The translations under genes and the position numbers were made by a program. A DNA stretch of 51,999 nucleotides from Paenibacillus sp. 32O-W (GTDB taxonomy: Bacteria; Bacillota; Bacilli; Paenibacillales; NBRC-103111). Below, piece after piece: positions 36,709 to 42,988 of this stretch; position 1 is the first letter of the stretch, and every line of letters starts with the position of its first letter. The notes beneath the pieces are model-generated. The model searched no databases. It had not been told where the DNA came from and was given only the letters and a program-made list of their open reading frames with translations. The DNA is taken from assembly GCF_007679495.1 (NCBI RefSeq), contig NZ_VEGP01000038.1, positions 1-51,999 of the forward strand. Direction: 5' to 3'.

Positions 36709-37075
36709 GGGGGCGTTTATGGATTCGACGGGGGTAGTTCGAGCATGGGTAGCGGGTAGTGGGGCTCGCGTCCACTATAAAACGCGTAAGCCAAATTTAA
36801 ACGGCAAAACTAACAATCAACCTGTAGCTCTGGCTGCCTAATAAGCAGTCGCTACGCTCCTACTCTGCATCGCCCATGTGCCGGGCTAGGGGCTCAACTA
36901 TAGTGGGATACGCCGCTTAGTCTCCGCCTGGGGCTAACGGAAGAAGACAATCAGGCTGACCTTAAGAGAACCCAGTTGCAGGGGGCCTCCTAGGGTGACA
37001 TCAAATCTGCGACTACACCCGTAGAAGCCTGTGTGGCGTTATCTTCGGACAGGGGTTCGACTCCCCTCGCCTCCA
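36709..37075 (+). ncRNA. ssrA: Transfer-messenger RNA (tmRNA, ssrA)
   Basis: The 5' end GGGGGCG, followed by TTTATGGATTCGACGG, pairs with the 3' CGCCTCC (37068-37074) to form the acceptor stem. The T arm AGGGGTTCGACTCCCCT is intact. The tag reading frame starts at 36803 and encodes GKTNNQPVALAA followed by two stop codons (36839-36844). With the alanine charged on tmRNA, the tag is AGKTNNQPVALAA. After the discriminator A at 37075 the genome reads TAACAC, so CCA is not encoded at this gene. Three downstream copies of the 3' end do carry CCA. The 3' terminal 15 bp is the insertion site of the repeat units described next. Confidence 0.95.
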
Positions 37076-37300
37076 TAACACAGCAAAAGACACCCGAAGA
37101 GGGTGTTTTTTGTTGTGCGTGGAGGGGGAGGCAGAACCCCGCGGGTCGTCCGCGCGCAGGGAGCGGTTGAGTGATCTTCGGAGTAAAGGCATCAAGCGGA
37201 CGAGCACGGCATCTAACATTACCGATAAGGTTGTCTTCGACAGGATCTGCTTCGAGAGCAGGTTCAATAAGGATGTTAGATACTCTCCTCGCCTCCACCA
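37061..37300 (+). repeat. ssrA-associated repeat unit 1 (222-bp period)
   Basis: Bounded by the ssrA end CTCCCCTCGCCTCCA (37061-37075) and a one-mismatch copy (37283-37297), the latter followed by CCA. It starts with a terminator-like hairpin (CACAACAAAAGACACCC-type stem, GAAGA loop; about 37078-37116) that now ends ssrA. The distal part has the inverted arms ATCTAACAT (37211-37219) and ATGTTAGAT (37273-37281) enclosing short stems. No protein is credible in the unit; the frames seen there are chance. Confidence 0.85.
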
Positions 37301-37335
37301 TGATGAACCCATCCGCATGAGGATGGTGTTATTGC

Positions 37336-38133
37336 TTATCTATAAAATGGATTGTGATGATTGGCTAAAAATAATTGCAGGTAGTCTCCAAAGCTTACTT
37401 CGGTGAGGTCCTTTGTATCTTCCCATTCAAAACATCGTATATTCTTAAGTAATGAAAAGAAAGCGGTGTTTCTCAAAAGTTCAACAATTAGATTATTTTT
37501 GCTGCTAGAACCTTTCGTATCACTACTCTGGTTGAGTATAATTGTGCGAGTCATGCCTAGCAAAATATCGACCAGTTCAACTCCAATCTCTTGTCCTTTT
37601 GGTACTAGATGACTTTCGTTCACAATAAATCTTTCTCCCCTATACAGTGACTGAACGTTTAACTGATCTTTAAGGCGTTCATGGAGCTTGAAGCTCTGAT
37701 ACTCGGTTGAATCCTCAATTCTTAGGTTTGCTTCAATAAACACATTTCTGCCATAACGTCGCAACAGACCGTATATTATTCTCTCGGGGAATTTTGTGTA
37801 TATCATTTCTTCAGCTATGTATTTTGCGAAATCGCTCTTGTTTGCAATTGCAGAATAGTCGTAATTGATAACAAAAAATTTAAGAAGATGATTGTACCTA
37901 GATACAATATTAATAACCTCAGAAATATCAGCTTTGAGTTTTTCGTATCCAGTATATTCAGTCCAGTGGAGTTTCAATTCTCCGTCTCTTAACCGCTGGG
38001 ACAAGAGTTGGAAAGGTTCTGATAGGTATAATTGGCGTGGGACAGACAGTGCTCCCATAAGGTTAGGTTTGTTCTTTCGTTTTCCGCTTTCATCAAAGAA
38101 TACGTCTAATATTTCTGTTTTAGGTCGTTGCAT
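37336..38133 (-). CDS. DUF3800 domain protein
   Basis: A 265-residue protein beginning with ILDVFFDESGKR, the FxDESG motif (Asp14, Glu15) of the DUF3800 family, which is predicted to have an RNase H-like fold. Members are frequent on mobile and defence islands, but their activity is not established. The rest is soluble and charged, with no other domain recognised. AGGAGG lies just before the ATG at 38133. The surrounding DNA is AT-richer than the core genes. It is the only gene of the islet between ssrA-repeat sites 2 and 3 and was probably carried in by the ssrA-targeting element. Confidence 0.75.
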   Translation of the reverse strand: MQRPKTEILDVFFDESGKRKNKPNLMGALSVPRQLYLSEPFQLLSQRLRDGELKLHWTEYTGYEKLKADISEVINIVSRYNHLLKFFVINYDYSAIANKSDFAKYIAEEMIYTKFPERIIYGLLRRYGRNVFIEANLRIEDSTEYQSFKLHERLKDQLNVQSLYRGERFIVNESHLVPKGQEIGVELVDILLGMTRTIILNQSSDTKGSSSKNNLIVELLRNTAFFSLLKNIRCFEWEDTKDLTEVSFGDYLQLFLANHHNPFYR

Positions 38134-38178
38134 ATGTCCTCCTATTCGATGAGTTGAAGAAAAAATCGTTTAGTTGTC

Positions 38179-38332
38179 TTTACTTCTCAGTCTACATTCT
38201 GTATAATGAAGTCATACAAATCGTCTCATTCCTAGGAGTGCGATGAAAAAGTAAGGCAAGAGAGTAGTTCATTCCCAGGAGTGCGCGAAATCTTACCGAT
38301 ACAGCAGGCTACCTTTTTAAGGTAGTTTTTTT
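38179..38332 (+). ncRNA. Possible small transcript divergent from the DUF3800 gene
   Basis: A promoter-like TTTACT (38179-38184) and TATAAT (38202-38207) have a 17-bp spacer. A terminator CTACCTT (38309-38315)/AAGGTAG (38319-38325) with seven T follows about 100 bp later. Between them the 16-mer CATTCCTAGGAGTGCG (38227-38242) is repeated with one change at 38270-38285. The only frame after the first AGGAG is ATG AAA AAG TAA. A regulatory or antitoxin-like RNA, or a decayed gene remnant, are both possible. Confidence 0.4.
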
Positions 38333-38387
38333 GTTTTAATTTTACGCTACAATATACGTATTGCCAATAGGTTTTACGGGATGAGAG

Positions 38388-38438
38388 AGGCCTGTGTGGC
38401 GTTATCTTCGGACAGGGGTTCAACTCCCCTCGCCTCCA
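38388..38438 (+). repeat. Duplicated ssrA 3' end (51 bp)
   Basis: This matches the last about 51 bp of tmRNA, from GCCTGTGTGGCGTT to CGCCTCCA, with TTCAACT replacing TTCGACT in the T loop. It ends in insertion-site copy 3 (38424-38438). It is a partial gene copy left by integration and not a second tmRNA. Confidence 0.85.
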
Positions 38439-38656
38439 TAACACAACAAAAGACACCCGAAGAGGGTGTTTTTTGTTGTGCATGGAGGGGGAGGCAGGAC
38501 CCCGGGGGTCAACCGCGCACAGGGAACGGAATGTGTTGCAACTGGTGGAGCATAAAGCGAACGAGCACGGCATCTAACATTACCGATAAGGTTGTCATCG
38601 ACAGGTCAGCCCGAGAGCAGGTTCAATAAAGATGTTAGATACTCCCCTCGCCTCCA
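38424..38656 (+). repeat. ssrA-associated repeat unit 2 (218-bp period)
   Basis: From site 3 (38424-38438) to site 4 (38642-38656). It has the same layout as unit 1: terminator-like hairpin, GC-rich middle with GGACCCCGGGGGTC, then ATCTAACAT and ATGTTAGAT arms. It differs from unit 3 at a single base. Confidence 0.85.
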
Positions 38657-38877
38657 TAACACAACAAAAGACACCCGAAGAGGGTGTTTTTTGTTGTGCA
38701 TGGAGGGGGAGGCAGGACCCCGGGGGTCAACCGCGCACAGGGAACGGAATGTGTTGCAACTGGTGGAGCATAAAGCGAACGAGCACGGCATCTAACATTA
38801 CCGATAAGGTTGTCATCGACAGGTCAGCCCGAGAGCAGGTTCAATAAAGATGTTGGATACTCCCCTCGCCTCCACCA
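38642..38877 (+). repeat. ssrA-associated repeat unit 3 (218-bp period)
   Basis: From site 4 (38642-38656) to site 5 (38860-38874), then CCA. It is a tandem duplicate of unit 2 with one A-to-G change in the distal arm (GTTGGAT). A short terminator-like hairpin with seven T lies just beyond (about 38892-38913). Confidence 0.85.
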
Positions 38878-38958
38878 ATACCATGTGAAGAGACACTGAG
38901 AAGGTGTTTTTTTGTTGTTTATAAGTATGTTTTTAATCTTTGTGAATATACTACATAG

Positions 38959-38987
38959 TGTACGTTATGTACATAATTTTGTATAAT
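38959..38987 (+). promoter_or_regulatory. Operator and promoter of the Phd-HicB/HicA-like pair
   Basis: The palindrome TGTACGTTATGTACA (38959-38973) lies just upstream of TATAAT (38982-38987). It is placed to let an antitoxin repress its own operon. Confidence 0.5.
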
Positions 38988-39002
38988 GAGGGGTGAGGAG
39001 GG

Positions 39003-39422
39003 GTGATTATGCAAGTGCTTAATGCCACAGACGTTAGAGCGAATTTTGGCGGATTTATTGATACGATTGTTCGGGAGAAGCCTCAAGCAATCAAACGGAA
39101 CAGAGATGTGATTATGGCATTTTCTAAGCCGCAAATGAAGGAATTACTTTCTGTATATGAGTTAACATTTGAATATGAGCAAGATGAAGATGGTCGATAT
39201 ACCGGATCAATTGAGCAAATCGAGGATATCGTTGCTGATGGAGAGACTCTAGAGGAACTCAGAATCGAGTTGGCTAGACACTTAATCGAATATGCAATTG
39301 ACTATGAAATCAATTATTCCCGTTACTACAATACCCCCAACCGACACAAACATGCTCCCTACATCTTACGAGTTCTTTTGGAAGACGATATTGAGTCGGT
39401 TGCACGAATGTTCTATGCCTAG
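39003..39422 (+). CDS. Antitoxin with Phd/YefM-like N-terminus and HicB-like C-terminus
   Basis: A 139-residue protein. Residues 1-40 (VLNATDVRANFGGFIDTI, IKRNRDVIMAFS) look like the DNA-binding Phd/YefM antitoxin fold. Residues 50-100 (FEYEQDEDGRYTGSIEQIEDIVADG, EELRIELARHLIEYAIDY) look like a HicB partial RNase-H fold that neutralises HicA. The predicted toxin overlaps its 3' end, and a palindrome precedes the promoter, both typical of type II toxin-antitoxin loci. It lies in the second islet between ssrA-repeat sites, where such a pair could stabilise the element. Two-domain fusion is inferred from motif resemblance. Confidence 0.7.
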   Translation: MIMQVLNATDVRANFGGFIDTIVREKPQAIKRNRDVIMAFSKPQMKELLSVYELTFEYEQDEDGRYTGSIEQIEDIVADGETLEELRIELARHLIEYAIDYEINYSRYYNTPNRHKHAPYILRVLLEDDIESVARMFYA

Positions 39423-39636
39423 CTGGAGTGATTTAGAAAGTTTTTTAAGACGCGATGGATGGGTTATGGTGAGGCAGAATGGCAGGGACAAAATTTTTGA
39501 GAAGACTCTTCCCGAAGGAGAGATTTTAAGAACGGCAGTTTCAAAAGGAACTGGGGAGATTGGTAAGGGGTTGTTCAATAGGATTTTAAAACAGCAGCTT
39601 CGAGTTGACAAAGAGTACTTCAATTCGAAAAAGTAG
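39415..39636 (+). CDS. HicA-like toxin without the usual catalytic histidine
   Basis: A 73-residue protein with the HicA pattern: SWSDLESFLRRDGW, VRQNG, a middle strand (ILRTAVSKGTGEIGKG) and NRILKQQLRVD. HicA proteins are double-stranded-RNA-binding-fold mRNA interferases whose catalytic histidine normally follows the RxxGSH turn. Here that turn reads NGRDKIFEK with no histidine, so activity is uncertain. The start codon at 39415 overlaps the antitoxin gene by 8 bp and has no clear ribosome-binding site, indicating translational coupling. Confidence 0.6.
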   Translation: MPSWSDLESFLRRDGWVMVRQNGRDKIFEKTLPEGEILRTAVSKGTGEIGKGLFNRILKQQLRVDKEYFNSKK

Positions 39637-39652
39637 TTATTAGCAAGTAAAT

Positions 39653-39748
39653 AGGGGGCCTCCTAGGGTGACATCAAAACTGCGACTACACCCGTAGAAG
39701 CCTGTGTGGCGTTATCTTCGGACAGGGGTTCAACTCCCCTCGCCTCCA
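39653..39748 (+). repeat. Duplicated ssrA 3' end (96 bp)
   Basis: This matches tmRNA positions 36980-37075 with two substitutions (one in the AAATCTGC region, one in the T loop). It ends in insertion-site copy 6 (39734-39748). It is longer than the copy at 38388 and would restore the tmRNA 3' end for an element that replaced it. It lacks the 5' half and the tag. Confidence 0.88.
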
Positions 39749-39973
39749 TAACACAACAAAAGACATGCGAAAAGGGTGTTTTTTGTTGTGCGTGGAGGGG
39801 GGAGGCAGGACCCCGGGGGTCAACCGCGCGCAGGGAGCGGAGGTTGTTGCATCTGGGTGGTGCATCAAGCGGACGAGCACGGCATCTAACATTACCGATA
39901 AGGTTGTCATCGACAGGATTGGCTGCGTAAGCAGGTTCAATAAGGATGTTAGATACTCCCCTCGCCTCCACCA
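39734..39973 (+). repeat. ssrA-associated repeat unit 4 (222-bp period)
   Basis: From site 6 (39734-39748) to site 7 (39956-39970), then CCA. It has the same layout as units 1-3 but a different small stem (CTGC-GTAA-GCAG) in the distal fold. It is closest in length and sequence to unit 1. Confidence 0.85.
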
Positions 39974-40349
39974 ATCCATCTAAAACGAACACAGAGCGTG
40001 GATTTTCAATCACCATAGAGTAGTAATCCCAATGAACAAGAAAAAGGCCGTCCGTGAAGATGCTGGCGGCTTATATTCATTTTTTTCACAGTAGTTCGCG
40101 TTCCAGATTTATAGAATAAAGTAACTTTCCATCTAAATCAACCTGGGTTTAACGGCCCTTAACAACCATACTCTCAAGTTTTTGATTAATTCAGGGAATG
40201 AAAGCTGTTCCAGGTTTAATTGCTGTAAACCCTTAATCTCTTGTTTGTCATTTTCAAGCATAACTACTCGTTACTTTAACAAAAGAAGCAGCCGATCGTG
40301 TAACCGCGGCCTTAATGGCGCGATTGTACCATTATTTTCCACCTGATCT
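39974..40349. other. Gene-poor region right of the repeat array
   Basis: A minus-strand frame (40261-40133, 42 codons, containing KQEIKGLQQLNLEQL) may be a gene remnant; no family is recognised. A possible minus-strand terminator-like stem is GCCG/CGGC near 40048-40072. Nothing else is seen. Confidence 0.35.
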
Positions 40350-41117
40350 TTAGGACAATTGAGAGACGTTCAACCCATTGATATTATGCATAATTGCATT
40401 GTATAGAAAATCTGCTAAATCTTCATTGCTATATTGATTAAAGTAGTTTTTGAAACGTGCATCGAATTTGTAGGTATTAGCAATACAAGCTAGTAACTCT
40501 GAATCACATGTAGTGAATTGCATTAGACTTTTTTTCCACTCCTCGATTAATCGCTGCACTTCATCCGAGGAAGGATCCTGATGGATACAAGACGCAATTT
40601 TTTTAAATATTTCTTCCATGGATGAAAATCGTTTCTCTTTTTCATCTGGTGATAATTTTTCCATCGTTTCGTTATACACTTTATACGCCTCTGTTTCGCC
40701 ATAAATGAATCTTGCCTCATTTGCATACTGCTCTTTCAATGGCAAAACGGAAGAATTGTTGAAGAGCTGCAAATTACTAATATCATTCCCCGAAACGTAT
40801 TCATCAAGAGCAACCATGATTGTTTCTAGTCTTTGTTTTCTGGATAATAAGGTTTGTCTCTGATTCTTTAATATTTGTTTCTGTTCTTGTTTGGTCAGCT
40901 TTATAATATCCGCAATTTCCTTCAAGGAAAAATCCATTTCCTTTAAGAACAAAATGGTTTGAAGTTTTTCCAAACTGCTTCGATCATATAGGCGATACCC
41001 CTTTTCCGTCAGATGTGTCGGTTTAAATAAATCGATTCTATCGTAATAATGCAGGGTCCGAGCTGTAATGCCTGTAATCTGAACAATATCTTTAACCGCT
41101 AATAATGGTTTCTTCAT
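40350..41117 (-). CDS. MerR-family regulator with TipAS-like effector domain
   Basis: A 255-residue activator. The N-terminal MerR helix-turn-helix lies at residues 5-75 (ITARTLHYYDRIDLFKP, GYRLYDRSSLEKLQ), then a dimerisation coiled coil (about 80-110). The C-terminal 140 residues resemble the TipAS antibiotic-recognition domain (EEIFKKIA, EVQRLIEEW, FDARFKNYFNQY, DFLYNAI). Such proteins activate genes on binding drugs or peptides. It overlaps the 3' end of the upstream DUF2268 gene by 26 bp, so both are one operon under the MerR-type promoter at 42049-42079. It probably controls its own operon. Confidence 0.85.
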   Translation of the reverse strand: MKKPLLAVKDIVQITGITARTLHYYDRIDLFKPTHLTEKGYRLYDRSSLEKLQTILFLKEMDFSLKEIADIIKLTKQEQKQILKNQRQTLLSRKQRLETIMVALDEYVSGNDISNLQLFNNSSVLPLKEQYANEARFIYGETEAYKVYNETMEKLSPDEKEKRFSSMEEIFKKIASCIHQDPSSDEVQRLIEEWKKSLMQFTTCDSELLACIANTYKFDARFKNYFNQYSNEDLADFLYNAIMHNINGLNVSQLS

Positions 41118-42018
41118 CCCAAAATCCTTTCACTTCGTCCAGTATTTGAGCAGCAGGTGTAATTGTGGCTTCAAAGATCGTTCTTCCTGTTTTTCTTAAA
41201 TAATATTGGATTAAATAATATCCGCAAGCATAGCCAGCGCTATATGGCATATTGACCGGTTCAAAGTTTTGAAGCTTTGCGATCTCGTCACCGTAAAGAT
41301 ACGGTGCAAATTTCTCAAAACCGGTTAATTGCAATTTCTCTCTAAGCACGGGCTTTATGTGCCTGTTAAGTGTTTCTGCGTTTGTTTTCGTTACCCAGGG
41401 GCCGAGCAATTCTTCTCCAAACATGAACGCAGCATAGTTTTCAGCTAATCCTTCACTTACAATGAGCTCGCCCAAATTAACGGTGTGATCCCACTGAATA
41501 AATTGGTATCGAACATTATGGTTGCATTCGTGCGCCAGCGCAGCCTTCATTCGAGGAATCGTGTACTCATTTGGCAGGATTGTACCCCAGATAAACCCGG
41601 GAATGCCCCCAAAGCCGCTATATCCTTCGTTTATGGTTAAGGCACGACTTTCCGGATTCCCTAGTTGAATAGTGAACAAATATTCCGATATGGGGAGACT
41701 TATTCCATGTTCTATAAATAAATTGAGACCCTTCCTTACAGCGTGCTCACATTCTAACCAAAAAGAATCTGATGAAATCAACTCTATCTCAGGTGAAATC
41801 TGCTCGGTAATCTGGTCAGGGGATCGATGCATCATACTATTAAACGTTATAACGTCAAATCCATTCGCCTCTTCAGCTCTAAAAGGGATTTGTTGAATTT
41901 GCCATTGCTTCATAAAAGGGGCCATCATTTCGTTTCTGAATAATTCAAGCTTGTCCTCGGGCGAAGCCTGGGCAACTTTTTGATAAATATGATCTGAACG
42001 CAGTGATTTTATATTCAT
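41092..42018 (-). CDS. DUF2268 predicted zinc-dependent protease
   Basis: A 308-residue protein with a HECNH zinc-binding motif in AALAHECNHNVRYQ, followed by EGLAENYAAFMFGEE, which would supply the third ligand. This is the typical layout of DUF2268 proteins that accompany TipA-like regulators. No signal peptide is seen. AAGGAG (8 nt upstream) fixes the ATG at 42018 over the longer reading from 42057. It is first in an operon with the MerR-TipAS gene. A role in responding to a peptide or antibiotic is inferred from that pairing. Confidence 0.8.
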   Translation of the reverse strand: MNIKSLRSDHIYQKVAQASPEDKLELFRNEMMAPFMKQWQIQQIPFRAEEANGFDVITFNSMMHRSPDQITEQISPEIELISSDSFWLECEHAVRKGLNLFIEHGISLPISEYLFTIQLGNPESRALTINEGYSGFGGIPGFIWGTILPNEYTIPRMKAALAHECNHNVRYQFIQWDHTVNLGELIVSEGLAENYAAFMFGEELLGPWVTKTNAETLNRHIKPVLREKLQLTGFEKFAPYLYGDEIAKLQNFEPVNMPYSAGYACGYYLIQYYLRKTGRTIFEATITPAAQILDEVKGFWDEETIISG

Positions 42019-42048
42019 ATCTCTAACTCCTTGTAGTTTATAGCGAGA

Positions 42049-42079
42049 ATTATGCACTATGACCTAACGTCATAGTCAA
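42049..42079 (-). promoter_or_regulatory. MerR-type promoter of the DUF2268-merR operon
   Basis: On the minus strand TTGACT (42074-42079) and CATAAT (42049-42054) are separated by 19 bp. They overlap the perfect dyad CTATGAC-GTTAG-GTCATAG (42057-42075). This is textbook MerR architecture, and the cognate regulator is in the operon. Confidence 0.8.
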
Positions 42080-42440
42080 GAGTTTTGGGATAAATACTTA
42101 AATACAGGTATTTGGAGCAGACATTCGTAATGCGGAGGTCGAATGGTACGGGAAACTGTGGTTAAAGCCTCAAACTTTTTTTGTCAAGAGTCAGATAGTG
42201 GCCGGAGGATGGCGCAGACGCATAAAAAAGATGACCCCACCCAGCCACACGGCCAAGCGGGGGATATCCAATTTTTTCTAGTAATACCTACGTTTCGTTT
42301 CGAGTTTAGTCGGAGAGAAAACAAAAAGGTTGTGGGCTTCAGCTAATGCTAAATCCACAACCGAGCGTTAGGCATAAAACGATCAAACAAGAAAGGGGCT
42401 TGTGCCGGCAAGCGGACTGCCCCTGTTTTCGTGTTTGGGG
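42080..42440. other. Gene-free region between the merR and parMR loci
   Basis: About 360 bp without a gene. AGGGGC/GCCCCT arms near 42394-42425 may form the minus-strand terminator of the parR-like gene. GGTTGTGG (42328-42335) and CCACAACC (42355-42362) form a further dyad. Confidence 0.45.
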
Positions 42441-42986
42441 TTATGACAGTAAAGCTTTTAACTTTTCGATGTCAGGCTTATCTTGGAAAACGTTCTTGTT
42501 ACCTTCCGTCGCTGTGATTGTTTTTTTGTGGGATGCAGCGTGCAATTTACTAATGGCTGGATTTTGTGCTCTCGTAGAATTTATGGGTCGGGTAGAAGGA
42601 GAGGACTCTTTTTGCAATTCGTTTATAATGGCTAGTTTAATTTCTTCGGCGACTTTCTGGATCACACTTTCATCTGTGCGGGATACACCGGTGCTGGATA
42701 CATCGGTACTGGATACATCAGTTTTGGGTACACCGGCCTCCTTCTCTTGGATTGCCTCCAAAACGTATTCAATGCCTTTTGCTTTAATGCATTTATTAAG
42801 CTGTGCATACGATTGATCCAACCCGTTCAGATAACGATCGGCTTTCTCAATGAAAGCCTCCCGACAGAATCGTGTAAGGGCACGATTCTTTAGGAGTCGT
42901 TTGTAAAGTGTTAACAGCCTATTCTTCTGAAGGGCGGTTACGTCTATCTGAAAACTAATGGATTGGACTTTTTTCACATGGTTCAC
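42441..42986 (-). CDS. ParR-like partner of the actin-like segregation protein
   Basis: A 181-residue basic protein immediately downstream of the ParM-like gene (2-nt gap). The N-terminus (about 10-60, FQIDVTALQKNRLLTLYKRL, FCREAFIEKADRYL) could be the ribbon-helix-helix DNA-binding part. A linker with four imperfect 5-residue repeats follows (GVPKT DVSST DVSST GVSRT), encoded by 15-bp tandem repeats (42681-42740), then a charged C-terminus. By position and character it is the centromere-binding adaptor (ParR/AlfB type), although no strong family motif is seen. It starts with GTG; GTG codons at residues 1 and 4 are both possible. Confidence 0.6.
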   Translation of the reverse strand: MNHVKKVQSISFQIDVTALQKNRLLTLYKRLLKNRALTRFCREAFIEKADRYLNGLDQSYAQLNKCIKAKGIEYVLEAIQEKEAGVPKTDVSSTDVSSTGVSRTDESVIQKVAEEIKLAIINELQKESSPSTRPINSTRAQNPAISKLHAASHKKTITATEGNKNVFQDKPDIEKLKALLS

Positions 42987-42988
42987 CC

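Noticed and set aside
36990-37318. Short frames such as MEARGVEPLSE on the minus strand at the tmRNA end and its copies
   Set aside because: These are translations of the tmRNA 3' end complement and the repeat units, a known source of false gene calls.
38219-38332. T-box or other riboswitch before a terminator
   Set aside because: No T-box sequence or other known riboswitch core was recognised, and no gene follows on that strand. It is listed only as a possible small transcript.
38388-39748. Second and third tmRNA genes
   Set aside because: Only the last 51 and 96 bp are duplicated. The 5' acceptor half, pseudoknots and tag are absent.
37211-39955. Calling the array an integron
   Set aside because: The arms fit the attC consensus, but there is no integron integrase, no attI and no cassette promoter. 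The repeated junction is the tmRNA end. It is kept only as a resemblance.
37061-39973. Regular repeats considered as a CRISPR array
   Set aside because: The period of about 220 bp, near-identical spacers, lack of cas genes and identity of the repeat to the ssrA end rule it out.
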